From positions 1 through 47,714 of IMG/VR virus record IMGVR_UViG_3300035438_001158: 47,714 nt of DNA, one strand, 5' to 3'. The DNA is from a virus. Made by a program: the position numbers and the translations under genes. The notes under the pieces are model-generated. The model was not told the origin of the DNA. It saw only the letters and a program-made list of their open reading frames with translations, and made no database searches. Below, in pieces: positions 25,240 through 34,513 of this stretch (positions within the stretch are counted from its first letter, which is position 1; each line of letters starts with the position of its first letter).

Positions 25240-26283
25240 TTACCACTCCAAAGTAGCGTTAGATAGGTCGTTCTTATATGCCCCAATCTTATAGGAGATA
25301 ATCTCCTGTTCTTGTGGGGCAGTCTGTTTTCCTTTACTGTCGGCTTCCAGCCAACTGATTGGGTTCTTCGTTCCAAAGTGCTTCTCAAGACCGGCACCAA
25401 TGAGCCTCTTGTCCACTAGGGATTCAATGTACTGGTGCATAATCTTTTCGTTGAGCCCGATCATGCCGCCGTCTTTGAACAGGTAGGAAGCCCACGCCTT
25501 TTCTTCTTCTGCTGCTTCAAGGAACATGGAAGTGGCTTCGGCCTTGCAGGCCTTCGCCACTTCTTGGAAGCCTTCTTGCTCATGGTCCCGCATAAGTCGT
25601 AAGATGGTCTGAGTAATAGACATATGACAGGCTTCGTCGTTACGAATCAACTTGATAATTTGTGCGTTACCACACATCTTATTGTTCTGCTCGAAAGCTA
25701 ACGCACAAGCGAAGCTTACGTAGAACCTAACGGCTTCGAGAATATTAGTACTCATTAAACCAAGGTAGATTCTTTCCTTAATAGGTCGATCGCTAGCATC
25801 AAAATTAAGTGCATCGAAAGCACTAGACACTGAGTTGGCCCTCTTTACGATCTCCTCGTCCTTTAGGACATCATCCAGAACATCCGAAGGATTCGGATAT
25901 ACATTGTTAATGAGATAGCTGTATGAGTAGCTGTGCAGCGTTTCAAAAGCCGCCCAGATGTTCATGCAGGCTTCCAATTCGGGCAGACTCACATACTGAG
26001 TTAGGTTCGGAATAGCCCGAGCGATCACTGAATCCATCATCGTTTGGAACTTCAGATTCGAAGTGAAGATGAATTTCTCATGCTCACTAAGTAACTTATA
26101 GTCTCCAATGTCCTTCGACAGGGAGATTTCTTCGGGTCGCCAGAAAAATCCCAACTGCTTCTTGAAGAGCGTTAAGAATATCTCATACTTGCATTTGTCA
26201 TAGCGTTGTAGGGAGAGTCCCTCTCCTAGGAACATGGGCTGTTTTGTGGTATCGACCACCATCGTATTAAGAACACTACGCAT
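25240..26283 (-). CDS. nrdB: Ribonucleotide reductase class Ia small subunit
   Basis: 347 residues from the ATG at 26283, which overlaps the upstream stop by 8 bases; longer starts add non-homologous residues. Di-iron ligands are visible by alignment with E. coli NrdB: the Asp of FQTMMDS, the Glu and His of FETLHSYSYSY, and the Glu and His of NDEACHMSI. The radical-bearing Tyr is present in HSYSY. It provides the tyrosyl radical for the large subunit encoded 258 bases upstream. Confidence 0.96.
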   Translation of the reverse strand: MRSVLNTMVVDTTKQPMFLGEGLSLQRYDKCKYEIFLTLFKKQLGFFWRPEEISLSKDIGDYKLLSEHEKFIFTSNLKFQTMMDSVIARAIPNLTQYVSLPELEACMNIWAAFETLHSYSYSYLINNVYPNPSDVLDDVLKDEEIVKRANSVSSAFDALNFDASDRPIKERIYLGLMSTNILEAVRFYVSFACALAFEQNNKMCGNAQIIKLIRNDEACHMSITQTILRLMRDHEQEGFQEVAKACKAEATSMFLEAAEEEKAWASYLFKDGGMIGLNEKIMHQYIESLVDKRLIGAGLEKHFGTKNPISWLEADSKGKQTAPQEQEIISYKIGAYKNDLSNATLEW

Positions 26284-26545
26284 TTTTCTTCTTCTTGTAT
26301 CGTACAGTAATTTCGCTATACTGTGGAAAAAAAGCAATTATATGGAATGAAACGAATCGATGTAATTTCTCATCTAGGTTAGAGAAATCTCTGTTGAATA
26401 GAAATTGCATTTTCCTTATATTAAGACAATCATATTGATCGCGTTTCACATATTCAGCATCGGCCAAGAAGGGCTGCAATCCATTGTCTACGTGGTAGTA
26501 ATACCCATCATGATTTCCTATGCCCTCTATTTCTATTAGCATCAT
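26276..26545 (-). CDS. Small protein between the RNR subunit genes
   Basis: 89 residues from the ATG at 26545, which forms an ATGA overlap with the NrdA stop. No known motif; aromatic-rich with a Lys-rich tail. Such inserts between nrdA and nrdB are often phage-specific small ORFs (for example homing or glutaredoxin genes), but no catalytic motif is visible here. Confidence 0.55.
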   Translation of the reverse strand: MMLIEIEGIGNHDGYYYHVDNGLQPFLADAEYVKRDQYDCLNIRKMQFLFNRDFSNLDEKLHRFVSFHIIAFFPQYSEITVRYKKKKNA

Positions 26546-28758
26546 ATCGAACACGCTCCACCAGTACAGGAAGCATCAGCCTCCTCGTTGTCATTTGGGG
26601 TATTGTTATAGTACATGGTCCGGAGACCGTATTTGTAAGCATTAATGATATCCTGAACTACCACGGAGATTGGAATTTCCCCATTCTCATAGTGTTGATA
26701 GTTAAGATAAGTATTAAAGCTCATAGACATATCAACCCACTTTTGGAACGCACCAGCCATCTTGATGCAATTCAAATTGCTGGTCATATCCCAAGCAATC
26801 GTATATTGTTTCTTGTTCTTGGGATAGTTCGGCGTTAGCACCTTCTTCACACCGTTCTTAGCAATCTTCTCAGTGAGTAAGGCTCTGATCGGCTCAAACC
26901 CATTAGTTGACGAGTGTAAAACGCTCGAACTTTCAGCGGGCATAATTGTTGAGAGAGTGCAGTTGAACAAGCCAGTCCTAGCAATCTCCGCTCTTAGCCA
27001 CTCCCAGTCTTGCTTGAGAGGGAACTGAAGATCATCCGGTAAAGATGAATGATTGTCAACCGGGAGCCAGCCACGTGAGTACTTGGAAGCATAGAAGTCT
27101 AGAGCATGACCATTTTCATCTGCCAGCTTCGAGGAAGCGAGAAGTAGGTTATACTGAATGTACTCCATCAAATCATTAGAGGCTTCAATTGATTCAGGAG
27201 TCTCATGGTTCATACCATTCTCTGCCAACCAAGCGGCAAAGTTAGTGATGCCGATTCCTAGGGATCTCTTTCTTTTACAAAAGAGTTCTGCTGCTGGGAA
27301 TGGGTAGAGTTGGTAATCGATGAGGCTATTGAGCAACCTCACGATAGTTTCGCAGACTTTGGGAATTTCTGCGTGCTTAGTCTCAACTAGATTGATTGAG
27401 GAGAGAATACAAATGCCGATTCTACCATTCTGGTCGTTTACGGAATATAGGGGAGATACTGGTTGTAGGATCTCTACGCAGAGATTAGTCATCTGGATAA
27501 GCTCATCCCACGACGACTGATTGCAACTATCCATGAACATGATGTAGATTCGGCCAGTTTCAAGTCGCTCCTTAGCGATCAAGAACAGTAGGTCTCGTGC
27601 TTTGATAGTCTTTGTTAGTCTTAAAGACTTACCTTCGGCCTCTTCGTATTTCTGCGTAAACTCTTTACTCCCCCAGTATTGATACAGGTCAGATTCATGT
27701 GGGCAAACCAGAGTGACATCTTCATCATTCTTAACCCGATCGAAGAAGGTCTTGTCAAGTTGAATGCAATAGTCTAACTTTTTGACTCGGTTATCATCGG
27801 TTCCCCGATTGTTCTTTAGAACAACCACATCCTCAATCTCGTAATGCCACCAAGGAAATGAGATTGTCGCCCCACCGCCCCTAGTCCCATTTTGGGATGT
27901 ACACTTTACGGAGTTTTCCATCAGTCGCATGAATGGTACGACGCCAGTAGAGATAACTTCACTATCTCGGATTGGGCAATTTTTTGCCCTAACTCTGCCC
28001 ATGTTCATACCAATACCACTTCTGCGGGCTGTATATTTACCAGCCACACCAGACGAGGTAAAGATAGAATCTAGATCGTCTCCACAATCGATCAGAACGC
28101 AAGAACTGTAGTACTTTGTGCGGGACCGCACGCCAGACAGAACGGGTGTAGGCAGATTAATCTTGAACTTCGAGATGTAATTATATGCCTGTTTGATCAA
28201 GTCCATACGATCTTCTCTATTGGCGTAGAGAACCATAGGGATTAGCATAAAGGCGAACTGTGGAGTCTCGAAGATCTTCTTGGTAGACCGATCGCAGATC
28301 AAATACTTCTCAATCATCTGCTGAATACCAGCATGGGTAAAACGAAAATCCCTATCATGATTGATCATTTTGTCAATCTTATGGATTTCGGACTCCGAGT
28401 AGGACTCTAGGAGTACATCATCGTAGACCTTCTTATTCTTCTTGAGATGGTCTAGTAGGCGGGGCGGCAAATTCCCTCCCCATACTTCTTTACGGAGGGC
28501 ATACAACCTAAGGCGGGCTGCAACGAACTGGTAGTTCGGAGTATCTTCGCTGATCAGATTGTAGGCGGACTGAATCAAAACCTCCTGAATATCCTTCGTC
28601 TTGATCTTATTCGAGATACTAAGCTTGGCATTCATCGCGACATCGCTAGGGCTAACGTCGGAAACACCCTCACATGCCCACTCTAGTACCTTATTAACCT
28701 TCTCCGCATCAAACTCCTCCATCTTCCCGTTACGCTTCTTGACCAACAAATCTGTCAT
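26542..28758 (-). CDS. nrdA: Ribonucleotide reductase class Ia large subunit
   Basis: 738 residues. The N-terminal ATP-cone domain (VKKRNGKMEEFDAEKVNKVL) is present. The active site shows C220 (in YYSSC), the N425/C427/E429 triad in TNLCVEI, and C450, all in family-typical positions. The paired Tyr for radical transfer lies in MYYNN. The redox pair C731/C736 sits at the C-terminus (CTGGAC). It reduces ribonucleotides for phage DNA synthesis. Confidence 0.96.
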   Translation of the reverse strand: MTDLLVKKRNGKMEEFDAEKVNKVLEWACEGVSDVSPSDVAMNAKLSISNKIKTKDIQEVLIQSAYNLISEDTPNYQFVAARLRLYALRKEVWGGNLPPRLLDHLKKNKKVYDDVLLESYSESEIHKIDKMINHDRDFRFTHAGIQQMIEKYLICDRSTKKIFETPQFAFMLIPMVLYANREDRMDLIKQAYNYISKFKINLPTPVLSGVRSRTKYYSSCVLIDCGDDLDSIFTSSGVAGKYTARRSGIGMNMGRVRAKNCPIRDSEVISTGVVPFMRLMENSVKCTSQNGTRGGGATISFPWWHYEIEDVVVLKNNRGTDDNRVKKLDYCIQLDKTFFDRVKNDEDVTLVCPHESDLYQYWGSKEFTQKYEEAEGKSLRLTKTIKARDLLFLIAKERLETGRIYIMFMDSCNQSSWDELIQMTNLCVEILQPVSPLYSVNDQNGRIGICILSSINLVETKHAEIPKVCETIVRLLNSLIDYQLYPFPAAELFCKRKRSLGIGITNFAAWLAENGMNHETPESIEASNDLMEYIQYNLLLASSKLADENGHALDFYASKYSRGWLPVDNHSSLPDDLQFPLKQDWEWLRAEIARTGLFNCTLSTIMPAESSSVLHSSTNGFEPIRALLTEKIAKNGVKKVLTPNYPKNKKQYTIAWDMTSNLNCIKMAGAFQKWVDMSMSFNTYLNYQHYENGEIPISVVVQDIINAYKYGLRTMYYNNTPNDNEEADASCTGGACSI

Positions 28759-28799
28759 ATTCTTCCCTAGTAAAAATGAGGTGCATAGATTAATACGCC

Positions 28800-29018
28800 C
28801 TAGCTGGGCGGCGGGATCTTCTTAAATTTGTAAACCATGGGGAATCCGAAATGTCCCAGCAAAATACAGAAAACACCATAGGCAACTGGACTAATGTTCA
28901 CTAGGTCTACTATGAACTGACTGATAGAAGCGTCCGTCTTACCAGCAGAACAAACCCAAGCATCATAGATTCCAAGAATCACAAAAGTAGCCAGAACTAC
29001 GATCCTAGTTGTGTTCAT
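28800..29018 (-). CDS. Small membrane protein
   Basis: 72 residues with two hydrophobic segments (RIVVLATFVILGIYDAWV and VAYGVFCILLGHFGFPMV) and a basic, Pro-rich tail. No known family; could be a holin-like or anchor protein. It overlaps the ATP-grasp stop by 14 bases. Confidence 0.55.
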   Translation of the reverse strand: MNTTRIVVLATFVILGIYDAWVCSAGKTDASISQFIVDLVNISPVAYGVFCILLGHFGFPMVYKFKKIPPPS

Positions 29019-29745
29019 CTACTGCCTCCACTATTTTTGCAATATCGCAGTTGTACCAGCCTGCGGAAAGCAAGCTGTTCACCTCAACAACCTTATACGA
29101 TCCTTCGGATCTGCAAATGTCGAGTGTCCACAGGGGAGCAGGATCATAGTCCTCCGGAATGACGGACTTGGCAAACTCTTTGGCCTCTTCCATTCGCGGG
29201 CCGCTTTCGAGTATATCACCGTAAGGTGACTGAGTCAAGACGGAACCTTTGCTTATCACGAATCTCCACTCAAGCTCCACAGGCTTCACTGGAGCAAGCA
29301 TCAGGAGTTCGTCTCTGTAGAGATCAGTTGGGACTTCCGAGTCCACTACAACCCCTGTGAACGTCTTGTAGCCGCTGTTCTGTTTGATGAACATGGCCGG
29401 ATGACCTAGTGAAGCCCTCAGTAAAGAAAAGGTGCCAGCTTCTACGAACAAGTGGGGATTGTTTAGGGCATAACCGCCAAAGAATGGAAGGTAGTAATTA
29501 CAATCATAGACTTTATCGTAGAGCCAGCATATGGCTTTTGGTCCTTTGGACTTTTGAAGTCGTCTGCCCAGAGTGTGAGTACCGTAGAAGATGTAGTCCG
29601 TAACGGGAGACTTGGAGAACGTCGGCCCATTTATTCCATATGACACCCAACTCAGCCTATCCCCAAGGATTTCGACTAATTGTTGCTCATTCTCTTCGAA
29701 AACATCTTTTTCAACTACCCAGTCCATCTTCAATAGTAGCGTCAT
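29005..29745 (-). CDS. ATP-grasp (R2K clade) domain protein
   Basis: 246 residues from the ATG at 29745, which makes an ATGA overlap with the upstream gene (a GTG three codons earlier is open). The C-terminal half has the R2K ATP-grasp pattern: VELEWRFVISKG, then WTLDICRSEGSYKVVEVN, whose acidic end and following Asn are the metal/nucleotide-binding motif. These ATP-dependent carboxylate-amine ligases act on unknown substrates, often in phage or toxin-like loci. Confidence 0.75.
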   Translation of the reverse strand: MTLLLKMDWVVEKDVFEENEQQLVEILGDRLSWVSYGINGPTFSKSPVTDYIFYGTHTLGRRLQKSKGPKAICWLYDKVYDCNYYLPFFGGYALNNPHLFVEAGTFSLLRASLGHPAMFIKQNSGYKTFTGVVVDSEVPTDLYRDELLMLAPVKPVELEWRFVISKGSVLTQSPYGDILESGPRMEEAKEFAKSVIPEDYDPAPLWTLDICRSEGSYKVVEVNSLLSAGWYNCDIAKIVEAVDEHN

Positions 29746-30002
29746 TTGTCCCACTGGTCCTTGTCAATCAAACGGTCGGGAGGAATCAGCTTTTTAACTT
29801 TGAAGGTCTTGTCGTACTCTATCTCTATGTATGAGGCTAGAACTGATTCGACCCTATCTATTTCTTCTTTTACCGCCGTCCTGAATCTATCAGAAGGAAC
29901 GGCAGATAGGCCTACCCTAAGCAAATCTCTTATATAATCGCCAAGTGGATTGTCAGACTCTAGATAATATGTTTTAGAGATTAGATCATTTATATTGCTC
30001 AT
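29742..30002 (-). CDS. Small hypothetical protein
   Basis: 86 residues, charged and helical, with no recognised motif. Couples by overlap with the ATP-grasp gene on one side and the YqeY-like gene on the other. Confidence 0.6.
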   Translation of the reverse strand: MSNINDLISKTYYLESDNPLGDYIRDLLRVGLSAVPSDRFRTAVKEEIDRVESVLASYIEIEYDKTFKVKKLIPPDRLIDKDQWDK

Positions 30003-30412
30003 GCTGAGTTCCTCAATGGTTTAATAACTTCTTTTGAAACGTCTCCGTTGGCGATCAACCCTAACGACTTTACATACTTGACCAAAACCCCAATTGCGTG
30101 CTTGTCGCTTTTAGCAGCCTTGATCTCTTCAGAAATTCGCCCAGCATAAACTTCGAGTTCAACCTTGCTGACTTCCTTTGGAAGATAACTGCGGAGTAGC
30201 TCATTCTCGCGGGATAGCTTGGCACTCTCGCCAAACTTCATAGTCTCAGTATTACCCTTTACTATTTCTCGACAGTATCGAATGATAAAATCGTCAGTGA
30301 AGTTGTTCCTAGTTTGGCATTCGCCCAAAACAACCTTTAGAATGTCGCTCGCAAGTTGATTGCGGCTTCTTGTAGCCGCAGTGATGTCAGCTTTGATTAC
30401 ATCGATTAACAT
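29999..30412 (-). CDS. YqeY/GatB C-terminal-like protein
   Basis: 137 residues from the ATG at 30412 with AAGGAC 7 bases upstream; the longer frame from 30562 runs into the ThyX gene. Pattern LIDVIKADITAATRSRNQLASDILKVVLGECQ matches the N-terminal helical repeat of YqeY (Asn-tRNA amidotransferase-related) proteins, with KLSRENELLRSYLPKEVSK in the expected position. Cellular YqeY is linked to GatB; its role in a phage is unclear. Confidence 0.75.
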   Translation of the reverse strand: MLIDVIKADITAATRSRNQLASDILKVVLGECQTRNNFTDDFIIRYCREIVKGNTETMKFGESAKLSRENELLRSYLPKEVSKVELEVYAGRISEEIKAAKSDKHAIGVLVKYVKSLGLIANGDVSKEVIKPLRNSA

Positions 30413-30422
30413 GACTTCGTCC

Positions 30423-31154
30423 TTATGGTGCGACTCTTTTGTTGTCGCAGAAAGCTTTGTAGGTAATAGGCCAATGTTCCGCAAATAGCTTTTCACAGCT
30501 TCTAGCCGCCATATCGATTTCGTAGAGTGGGTAACTAACGAATAATGCGTTTTCTGGCTCATATGTTCGGAGAGACAGAAACGACATCATGGATCTAGGA
30601 TTACATGTAACCCAACATCCACTATATATCCCAACGGGCAGACAAGCTCTGGCGACACCCGGATCAATTCCCAAATCCAAATTGTCCAGATACATATCAT
30701 AGGCGAGACGATATGATTTCTCTAGATTCTCACAGACCTTCTTATTTACTGATTCAGGTGTAGGGTTGAATTTAGGCCTTCCAGCCTTCCAATTATCAAT
30801 CTTAGACATGGCCCGATCTGGGCTAGGAACATAGAAGATTGGAGCTAGAGTCGTATAACGCCCGCTTTCCTCATTGTATGAAAAACCAATTCTGTGGCGA
30901 TGCCACTCTCTCCATACGAAAATGGGAGCCTTGACATAGAAAGTCATTGAGCTATGTTCAAATGGGGTTCCGTGCCTATGCTTAATGAGGTAGTTAATTA
31001 CCCCAGCATTCTCGGAGGCAGAATCCGCATCCGTATACTTGAGGCATTCGTCCCCACTAGTGGAAACACGAGCGGAAGCTACAACCATATGGTCCCCGCC
31101 GCAGCTTTGGATAAGACTAACATCTATGTCTTGCTTCAGTACAACATCAACCAT
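30423..31154 (-). CDS. thyX: Flavin-dependent thymidylate synthase ThyX
   Basis: 243 residues. The ThyX signature RHRIGFSYNEESGRYT matches RHRxxSxNExSxRY with small changes. WREWHRHR and YEPENALF-like substrate-binding segments are also present. It uses FADH2 and methylene-tetrahydrofolate to make dTMP, completing dNTP supply with RNR and dNMP kinase. It ends 10 bases before the YqeY-like start. Confidence 0.95.
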   Translation of the reverse strand: MVDVVLKQDIDVSLIQSCGGDHMVVASARVSTSGDECLKYTDADSASENAGVINYLIKHRHGTPFEHSSMTFYVKAPIFVWREWHRHRIGFSYNEESGRYTTLAPIFYVPSPDRAMSKIDNWKAGRPKFNPTPESVNKKVCENLEKSYRLAYDMYLDNLDLGIDPGVARACLPVGIYSGCWVTCNPRSMMSFLSLRTYEPENALFVSYPLYEIDMAARSCEKLFAEHWPITYKAFCDNKRVAP

Positions 31155-31623
31155 TCTCGTATTCCTTCGTCAACTTCTTAAGTGTGGTTCCCAATTTTTC
31201 AATCTTGAGTCCGAAGGACTCCTTCACGTTTTTAAATGTGCAAACACAAGATAGATGATCTCCAGCAATATTACTAGGGCGACGATATGTAATCGTATCA
31301 CCGTCGATTATCACTTCGTGTTCATGATCTCTTGTCTCGTAACTCCATTTTTTGTTGTCGCAGGTGAAATTGCGGACAGATCCATCATCATAGCCTACAG
31401 CCAATTCAACCTTTGGAGGCTCGTTGATATCTTCATACATCTCAAGCTTCCCAAGAGTAAGGATTGGGGAAAGCTCAAAGCTGGTAGTACATTTGAATGA
31501 AATGATTTTTGGGGCCGACCCATACGAATACAAGGGCTCCGCAATGGATGGCATCTTGCCAAGAACTAGCTTGCTTGCGAATGGCAAGGCGGCAAAAGTG
31601 GCCAAAAAGGATCTACGTTTCAT
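31147..31623 (-). CDS. Tat-signal exported protein
   Basis: 158 residues. The start MKRRSFLATFAALPFASKLV is a twin-arginine signal (RRSFL, then a hydrophobic, Ala-rich h-region). The mature region is beta-rich, with a conserved-looking WSYETRDHEHEVII stretch, and has no known domain. The gene overlaps the upstream paralogue by 4 bases and ThyX by 8. Export by the host Tat system would be needed, so this is probably a host-surface or periplasmic phage protein. Confidence 0.75.
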   Translation of the reverse strand: MKRRSFLATFAALPFASKLVLGKMPSIAEPLYSYGSAPKIISFKCTTSFELSPILTLGKLEMYEDINEPPKVELAVGYDDGSVRNFTCDNKKWSYETRDHEHEVIIDGDTITYRRPSNIAGDHLSCVCTFKNVKESFGLKIEKLGTTLKKLTKEYENG

Positions 31624-32093
31624 GCTTCGCCCCTTATGAATGTATCAGCCTCTTTACTGAGGTATTCTTTAGTCTTTCTTGATGTATGTGAAATTACAGC
31701 CCAGAGGTTGTTATGCTCTCCATCCCATATCTCATAGAACTCAGTTGGGAGACCCCTATGCTCTCTGGTTACTGCTCTGACAAAATGATCTTTGTCGTGA
31801 GTTTCATGCTTCAGAGGTACTGTATTGTAGAACCCCGGAGTCCTAATATTGTGGATATCCACATATTTTGTAATGAATCTTTCTGGAATTCTACCATGAC
31901 ATGGCATTACATACGGCTCCCACTTGTAGGAAAAAGTGAGATCTCCGATAGTAACTTCACCATAGTTCATAACTACCTTAGTGAATACCGGCTCTATTGG
32001 CTCAGTTAAATTCACTGGATAGTTCGTGAACTTAGTGGTGATACCAAAGATTGGGAGGGCCACTAGGCCAGCTAGGAAAGATCTACGTTGCAT
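31620..32093 (-). CDS. Tat-signal exported protein, second of a tandem pair
   Basis: 157 residues. MQRRSFLAGLVALPIFG is a twin-arginine leader very like that of the next gene. The DNA around both starts (AAAGATCTACGTT) is nearly identical, suggesting duplication of at least the leader. The mature part contains FSYKWEPYVMPCHGRIPERF and no known domain. Function unknown. Confidence 0.75.
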   Translation of the reverse strand: MQRRSFLAGLVALPIFGITTKFTNYPVNLTEPIEPVFTKVVMNYGEVTIGDLTFSYKWEPYVMPCHGRIPERFITKYVDIHNIRTPGFYNTVPLKHETHDKDHFVRAVTREHRGLPTEFYEIWDGEHNNLWAVISHTSRKTKEYLSKEADTFIRGEA

Positions 32094-32095
32094 GG

Positions 32096-32842
32096 TTATT
32101 CTCCAACCGTCGAATCACATGAATTACACTGAAAATGACTCTCAGAGTAAGGAAGATCGGAAGCAATTCTTTCAAATTGCCCTCCGCAGACGCATACGTC
32201 TACATACTCTAACTCGGCAAGACCAATAAATTTAGTCCCACCAATTTCATCCTGAAAGGACTTGTGGAAATGTCCACTCGTCCAGACCTTTGGTCTGTGG
32301 ATCTTTAGGAGTTCATCCCCAAGCAACTGGGTGGCCTCCTTAAAACCCTTATGGAAGCCAAAATCTGTCAGGATCTTATCATCCGGGGACATGACCGAGG
32401 CGAAACTCGCCGCAGGCACATGTGATACCACAATGGAGGGCTTCACCCTCCGATAGGCTTGTAAGCAAGCCAACATCTGGGAGAAGTTGAGTTCTTCTTG
32501 GGACCACCATGTTCTAGGCCCCCTATTGATCCGCTCAGCCTCTCGGTAGGTGCGGTCGATGGAGATGCCTCCCCGAATAAAGAAGAGGCTCACGCCTCCT
32601 ATGGTGGCTTCTCCGAAGTCTCCTAGATAAAATGGACTACGAATGGCCATGTCATAATCACAATGGTTACCACATAGAATCTTATGATTGTCTGAGCTAA
32701 GGCCTGAATAATTCAGCTTATTCCAAGCTGTACTGAATCCAAAATCGCCTAATTGCAGGCTATATTTAGTGCTTGAAGCGATAGCTTCATATCTATCGAA
32801 TTTACCATGCGTATCACCGATTATCCTAAGCATCCTCATCAT
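32096..32842 (-). CDS. Calcineurin-like metallophosphoesterase
   Basis: 248 residues. Start-side motif LRIIGDTHGKFDRYE (D-x-H) and LQLGDFGFS, then KILCGNHCDYD, give the metal-binding D, H, D and N residues of the metallophosphatase fold; later SHVPAA and TSGHFHKS supply the C-terminal histidines. A four-Cys tail (CVCGG...CNSC) resembles a zinc ribbon. Starts at 32842, 32839 and 32833 are all possible; the last fits the motif distance best. The substrate is unknown. Confidence 0.85.
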   Translation of the reverse strand: MMRMLRIIGDTHGKFDRYEAIASSTKYSLQLGDFGFSTAWNKLNYSGLSSDNHKILCGNHCDYDMAIRSPFYLGDFGEATIGGVSLFFIRGGISIDRTYREAERINRGPRTWWSQEELNFSQMLACLQAYRRVKPSIVVSHVPAASFASVMSPDDKILTDFGFHKGFKEATQLLGDELLKIHRPKVWTSGHFHKSFQDEIGGTKFIGLAELEYVDVCVCGGQFERIASDLPYSESHFQCNSCDSTVGE

Positions 32843-33515
32843 CCAAAATAGTAAAACCCAAGGCTTTTAGCATATTTTCAGCTTCGTTGGTACTGATCTG
32901 ATCATCGGCAGGATGAAAGCAGGATTCCGAACCTTCTTCGAATCCGGGAATTTCGAGATCAATCTGGATATCATCTACATAATGATTCTTGTGCCAGTAC
33001 TCCTTCTGGACTATAAACCAAGCATTGTCGTCGCACTCATGCTGGAAAGCATAGTAGCCTTCGCCCAATGGTCGAACTCGATCCCTAAGGACAGATTTGA
33101 TATCAGCAGGGCTGTACGAAGGACCCTTCTGCCATTTTCCGTCTTCGCGTCTGTGCCCATCAATGAACTTGGACTGGTTGCTTCGATCTACTTCATCTAG
33201 GACTGGCTCTAGATCAGCCCCAAAGATGATGGCTACCCCACCAACACCAGTCCAAAGTAAGTCAGCCGCTCCATCAAGGGATTCGATTGGATCGGCCTCA
33301 CCAGTGATCACATAGTTGAAATCATCTGGCTTCAGGAAATGCCCAAAATTGGCTACACCGATTCCTAGCCCCTTGTTGATCAACTCAAAGGCTTCTTCAA
33401 GAATGAGCTTGGCTCGTAGAATCCTGTCGGATTCAGAGGGAATAGTGAGCTTTTCAGGAGTTGCCTGACCAGCCTTCTGCATGAAGGCCACAATCCCATC
33501 AACATATTCGTTCAT
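32826..33515 (-). CDS. PRA-PH/MazG-like NTP pyrophosphohydrolase
   Basis: 229 residues. ILRAKLILEEAFELINK and LDGAADLLWTGVGGVAI provide the ExxE...ExxD-type acidic residues of the all-alpha NTP pyrophosphatase superfamily; EVDRSNQSKF and DGKWQKGPSYSPADI are seen in phage members of this group. The C-terminal 90 residues are an extra domain of unknown role. It may act on nucleoside triphosphates or (p)ppGpp-like signals. The gene overlaps the SNase-like gene by 4 bases. Confidence 0.75.
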   Translation of the reverse strand: MNEYVDGIVAFMQKAGQATPEKLTIPSESDRILRAKLILEEAFELINKGLGIGVANFGHFLKPDDFNYVITGEADPIESLDGAADLLWTGVGGVAIIFGADLEPVLDEVDRSNQSKFIDGHRREDGKWQKGPSYSPADIKSVLRDRVRPLGEGYYAFQHECDDNAWFIVQKEYWHKNHYVDDIQIDLEIPGFEEGSESCFHPADDQISTNEAENMLKALGFTILDDEDA

Positions 33516-33868
33516 TCCATTTTCCTAGCAAAGCCTTGAGCCACCATCATATCATTAACACATTTGAAAAGATTGGCCTCGGACCAACACAACAGTTCAT
33601 CCAAGTAAACATCCGCCAAATATCTACCGTACTTCTCTTTACCGTTCTTGTGGGTGACAAGGGTCACCTTTTTACCAACTGGAAGTACTGACCTGAGGAA
33701 ATCCCTTGCTTTTAACCCATCTTCTGACGAGGCTCCTCGCACCTCAGGAGAGTTGATTCGGGCAAGTCTTACCGACATCGTCTGTGAGATATGAAACCCT
33801 AGATCAACCGAGGCAGTGATTGTATCACCATCATAGACAGAGATGACAGTGGCTGAATATTCGTACAT
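33512..33868 (-). CDS. SNase-like (thermonuclease) domain protein
   Basis: 118 residues. DGDTITASVDLGF, VRLARINSPEV and KYGRYLADV match the staphylococcal nuclease pattern: the Asp, Arg/Glu pair (R...E) and later Arg that form the active site. Short for a full SNase, so it is a minimal domain, with no signal peptide. Likely a DNA/RNA-degrading or repair enzyme. Confidence 0.8.
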   Translation of the reverse strand: MYEYSATVISVYDGDTITASVDLGFHISQTMSVRLARINSPEVRGASSEDGLKARDFLRSVLPVGKKVTLVTHKNGKEKYGRYLADVYLDELLCWSEANLFKCVNDMMVAQGFARKME

Positions 33869-33877
33869 TATATGAAA

Positions 33878-34513
33878 CTAATCCTTTTTTTCAAAACCAT
33901 ACCAATACAACTCATCGTCGCTATCTGCAACCCACTTTCCACCAGAGGATTCGCAACTAAACTCTTGGCTGAAAATTTTCCAATCTGGCCTACCAGAAAG
34001 AGTTTTACTAGTGAAAGCACCACCATCGTTCCAGCGAATGATACGATTATTTGGCTGAATAAAGATGCGACCATCTGCGTTTATAACGTGACCTGTTTTG
34101 TGTCCAGCAGCAATTTCACTATACCCACCATTGCACCAATCAAGAGTGAACATATAAGTTCCATCTACTGTTGATCGATCTTTTAGGAGAATCTTACAAC
34201 TTCGATTTTTGGCATACTCGAATACTGTTGCAGAGCAATGGTAGCTGAAACTATCCCAAAGTTGCAAAAAATCTAGAGGATAGTTTTTACCTACAATTTC
34301 ATCGGTGTAAATGTAATGAATTGGTATCCTAGCGTGCTGAGTACCCCATTCGCTCATACCAGTGAACAAGCCACATCGGTTAGAGATTGATGTGTAAAGA
34401 AAAAACTCCATCGGAATGCGATCATTGGACGGGTTTGGCTCTTCATCTTGCAAAAATCCTGTATCTAGATAGCCAAAAAAGAATGGAATGTTTACGTTTA
34501 AAAAATTGCTCAT
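33878..34513 (-). CDS. Phage conserved hypothetical protein
   Basis: 211 residues. Rich in Trp, Tyr, Cys and Gly, with a GHKTGHVINADGRIFIQPNNRIIRW segment that resembles, from memory, a small conserved phage family of unknown function. No catalytic motif. It follows the strong terminator at 34531-34571 and so probably begins a transcription unit, but no clear sigma70 promoter was seen upstream. Confidence 0.65.
   Translation of the reverse strand: MSNFLNVNIPFFFGYLDTGFLQDEEPNPSNDRIPMEFFLYTSISNRCGLFTGMSEWGTQHARIPIHYIYTDEIVGKNYPLDFLQLWDSFSYHCSATVFEYAKNRSCKILLKDRSTVDGTYMFTLDWCNGGYSEIAAGHKTGHVINADGRIFIQPNNRIIRWNDGGAFTSKTLSGRPDWKIFSQEFSCESSGGKWVADSDDELYWYGFEKKD

Noticed and set aside
30413-30562. 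Longer YqeY-like start at 30562
   Set aside because: The extra 50 residues overlap the ThyX gene and lack homology; ATG 30412 fits the family N-terminus and a ribosome-binding site.
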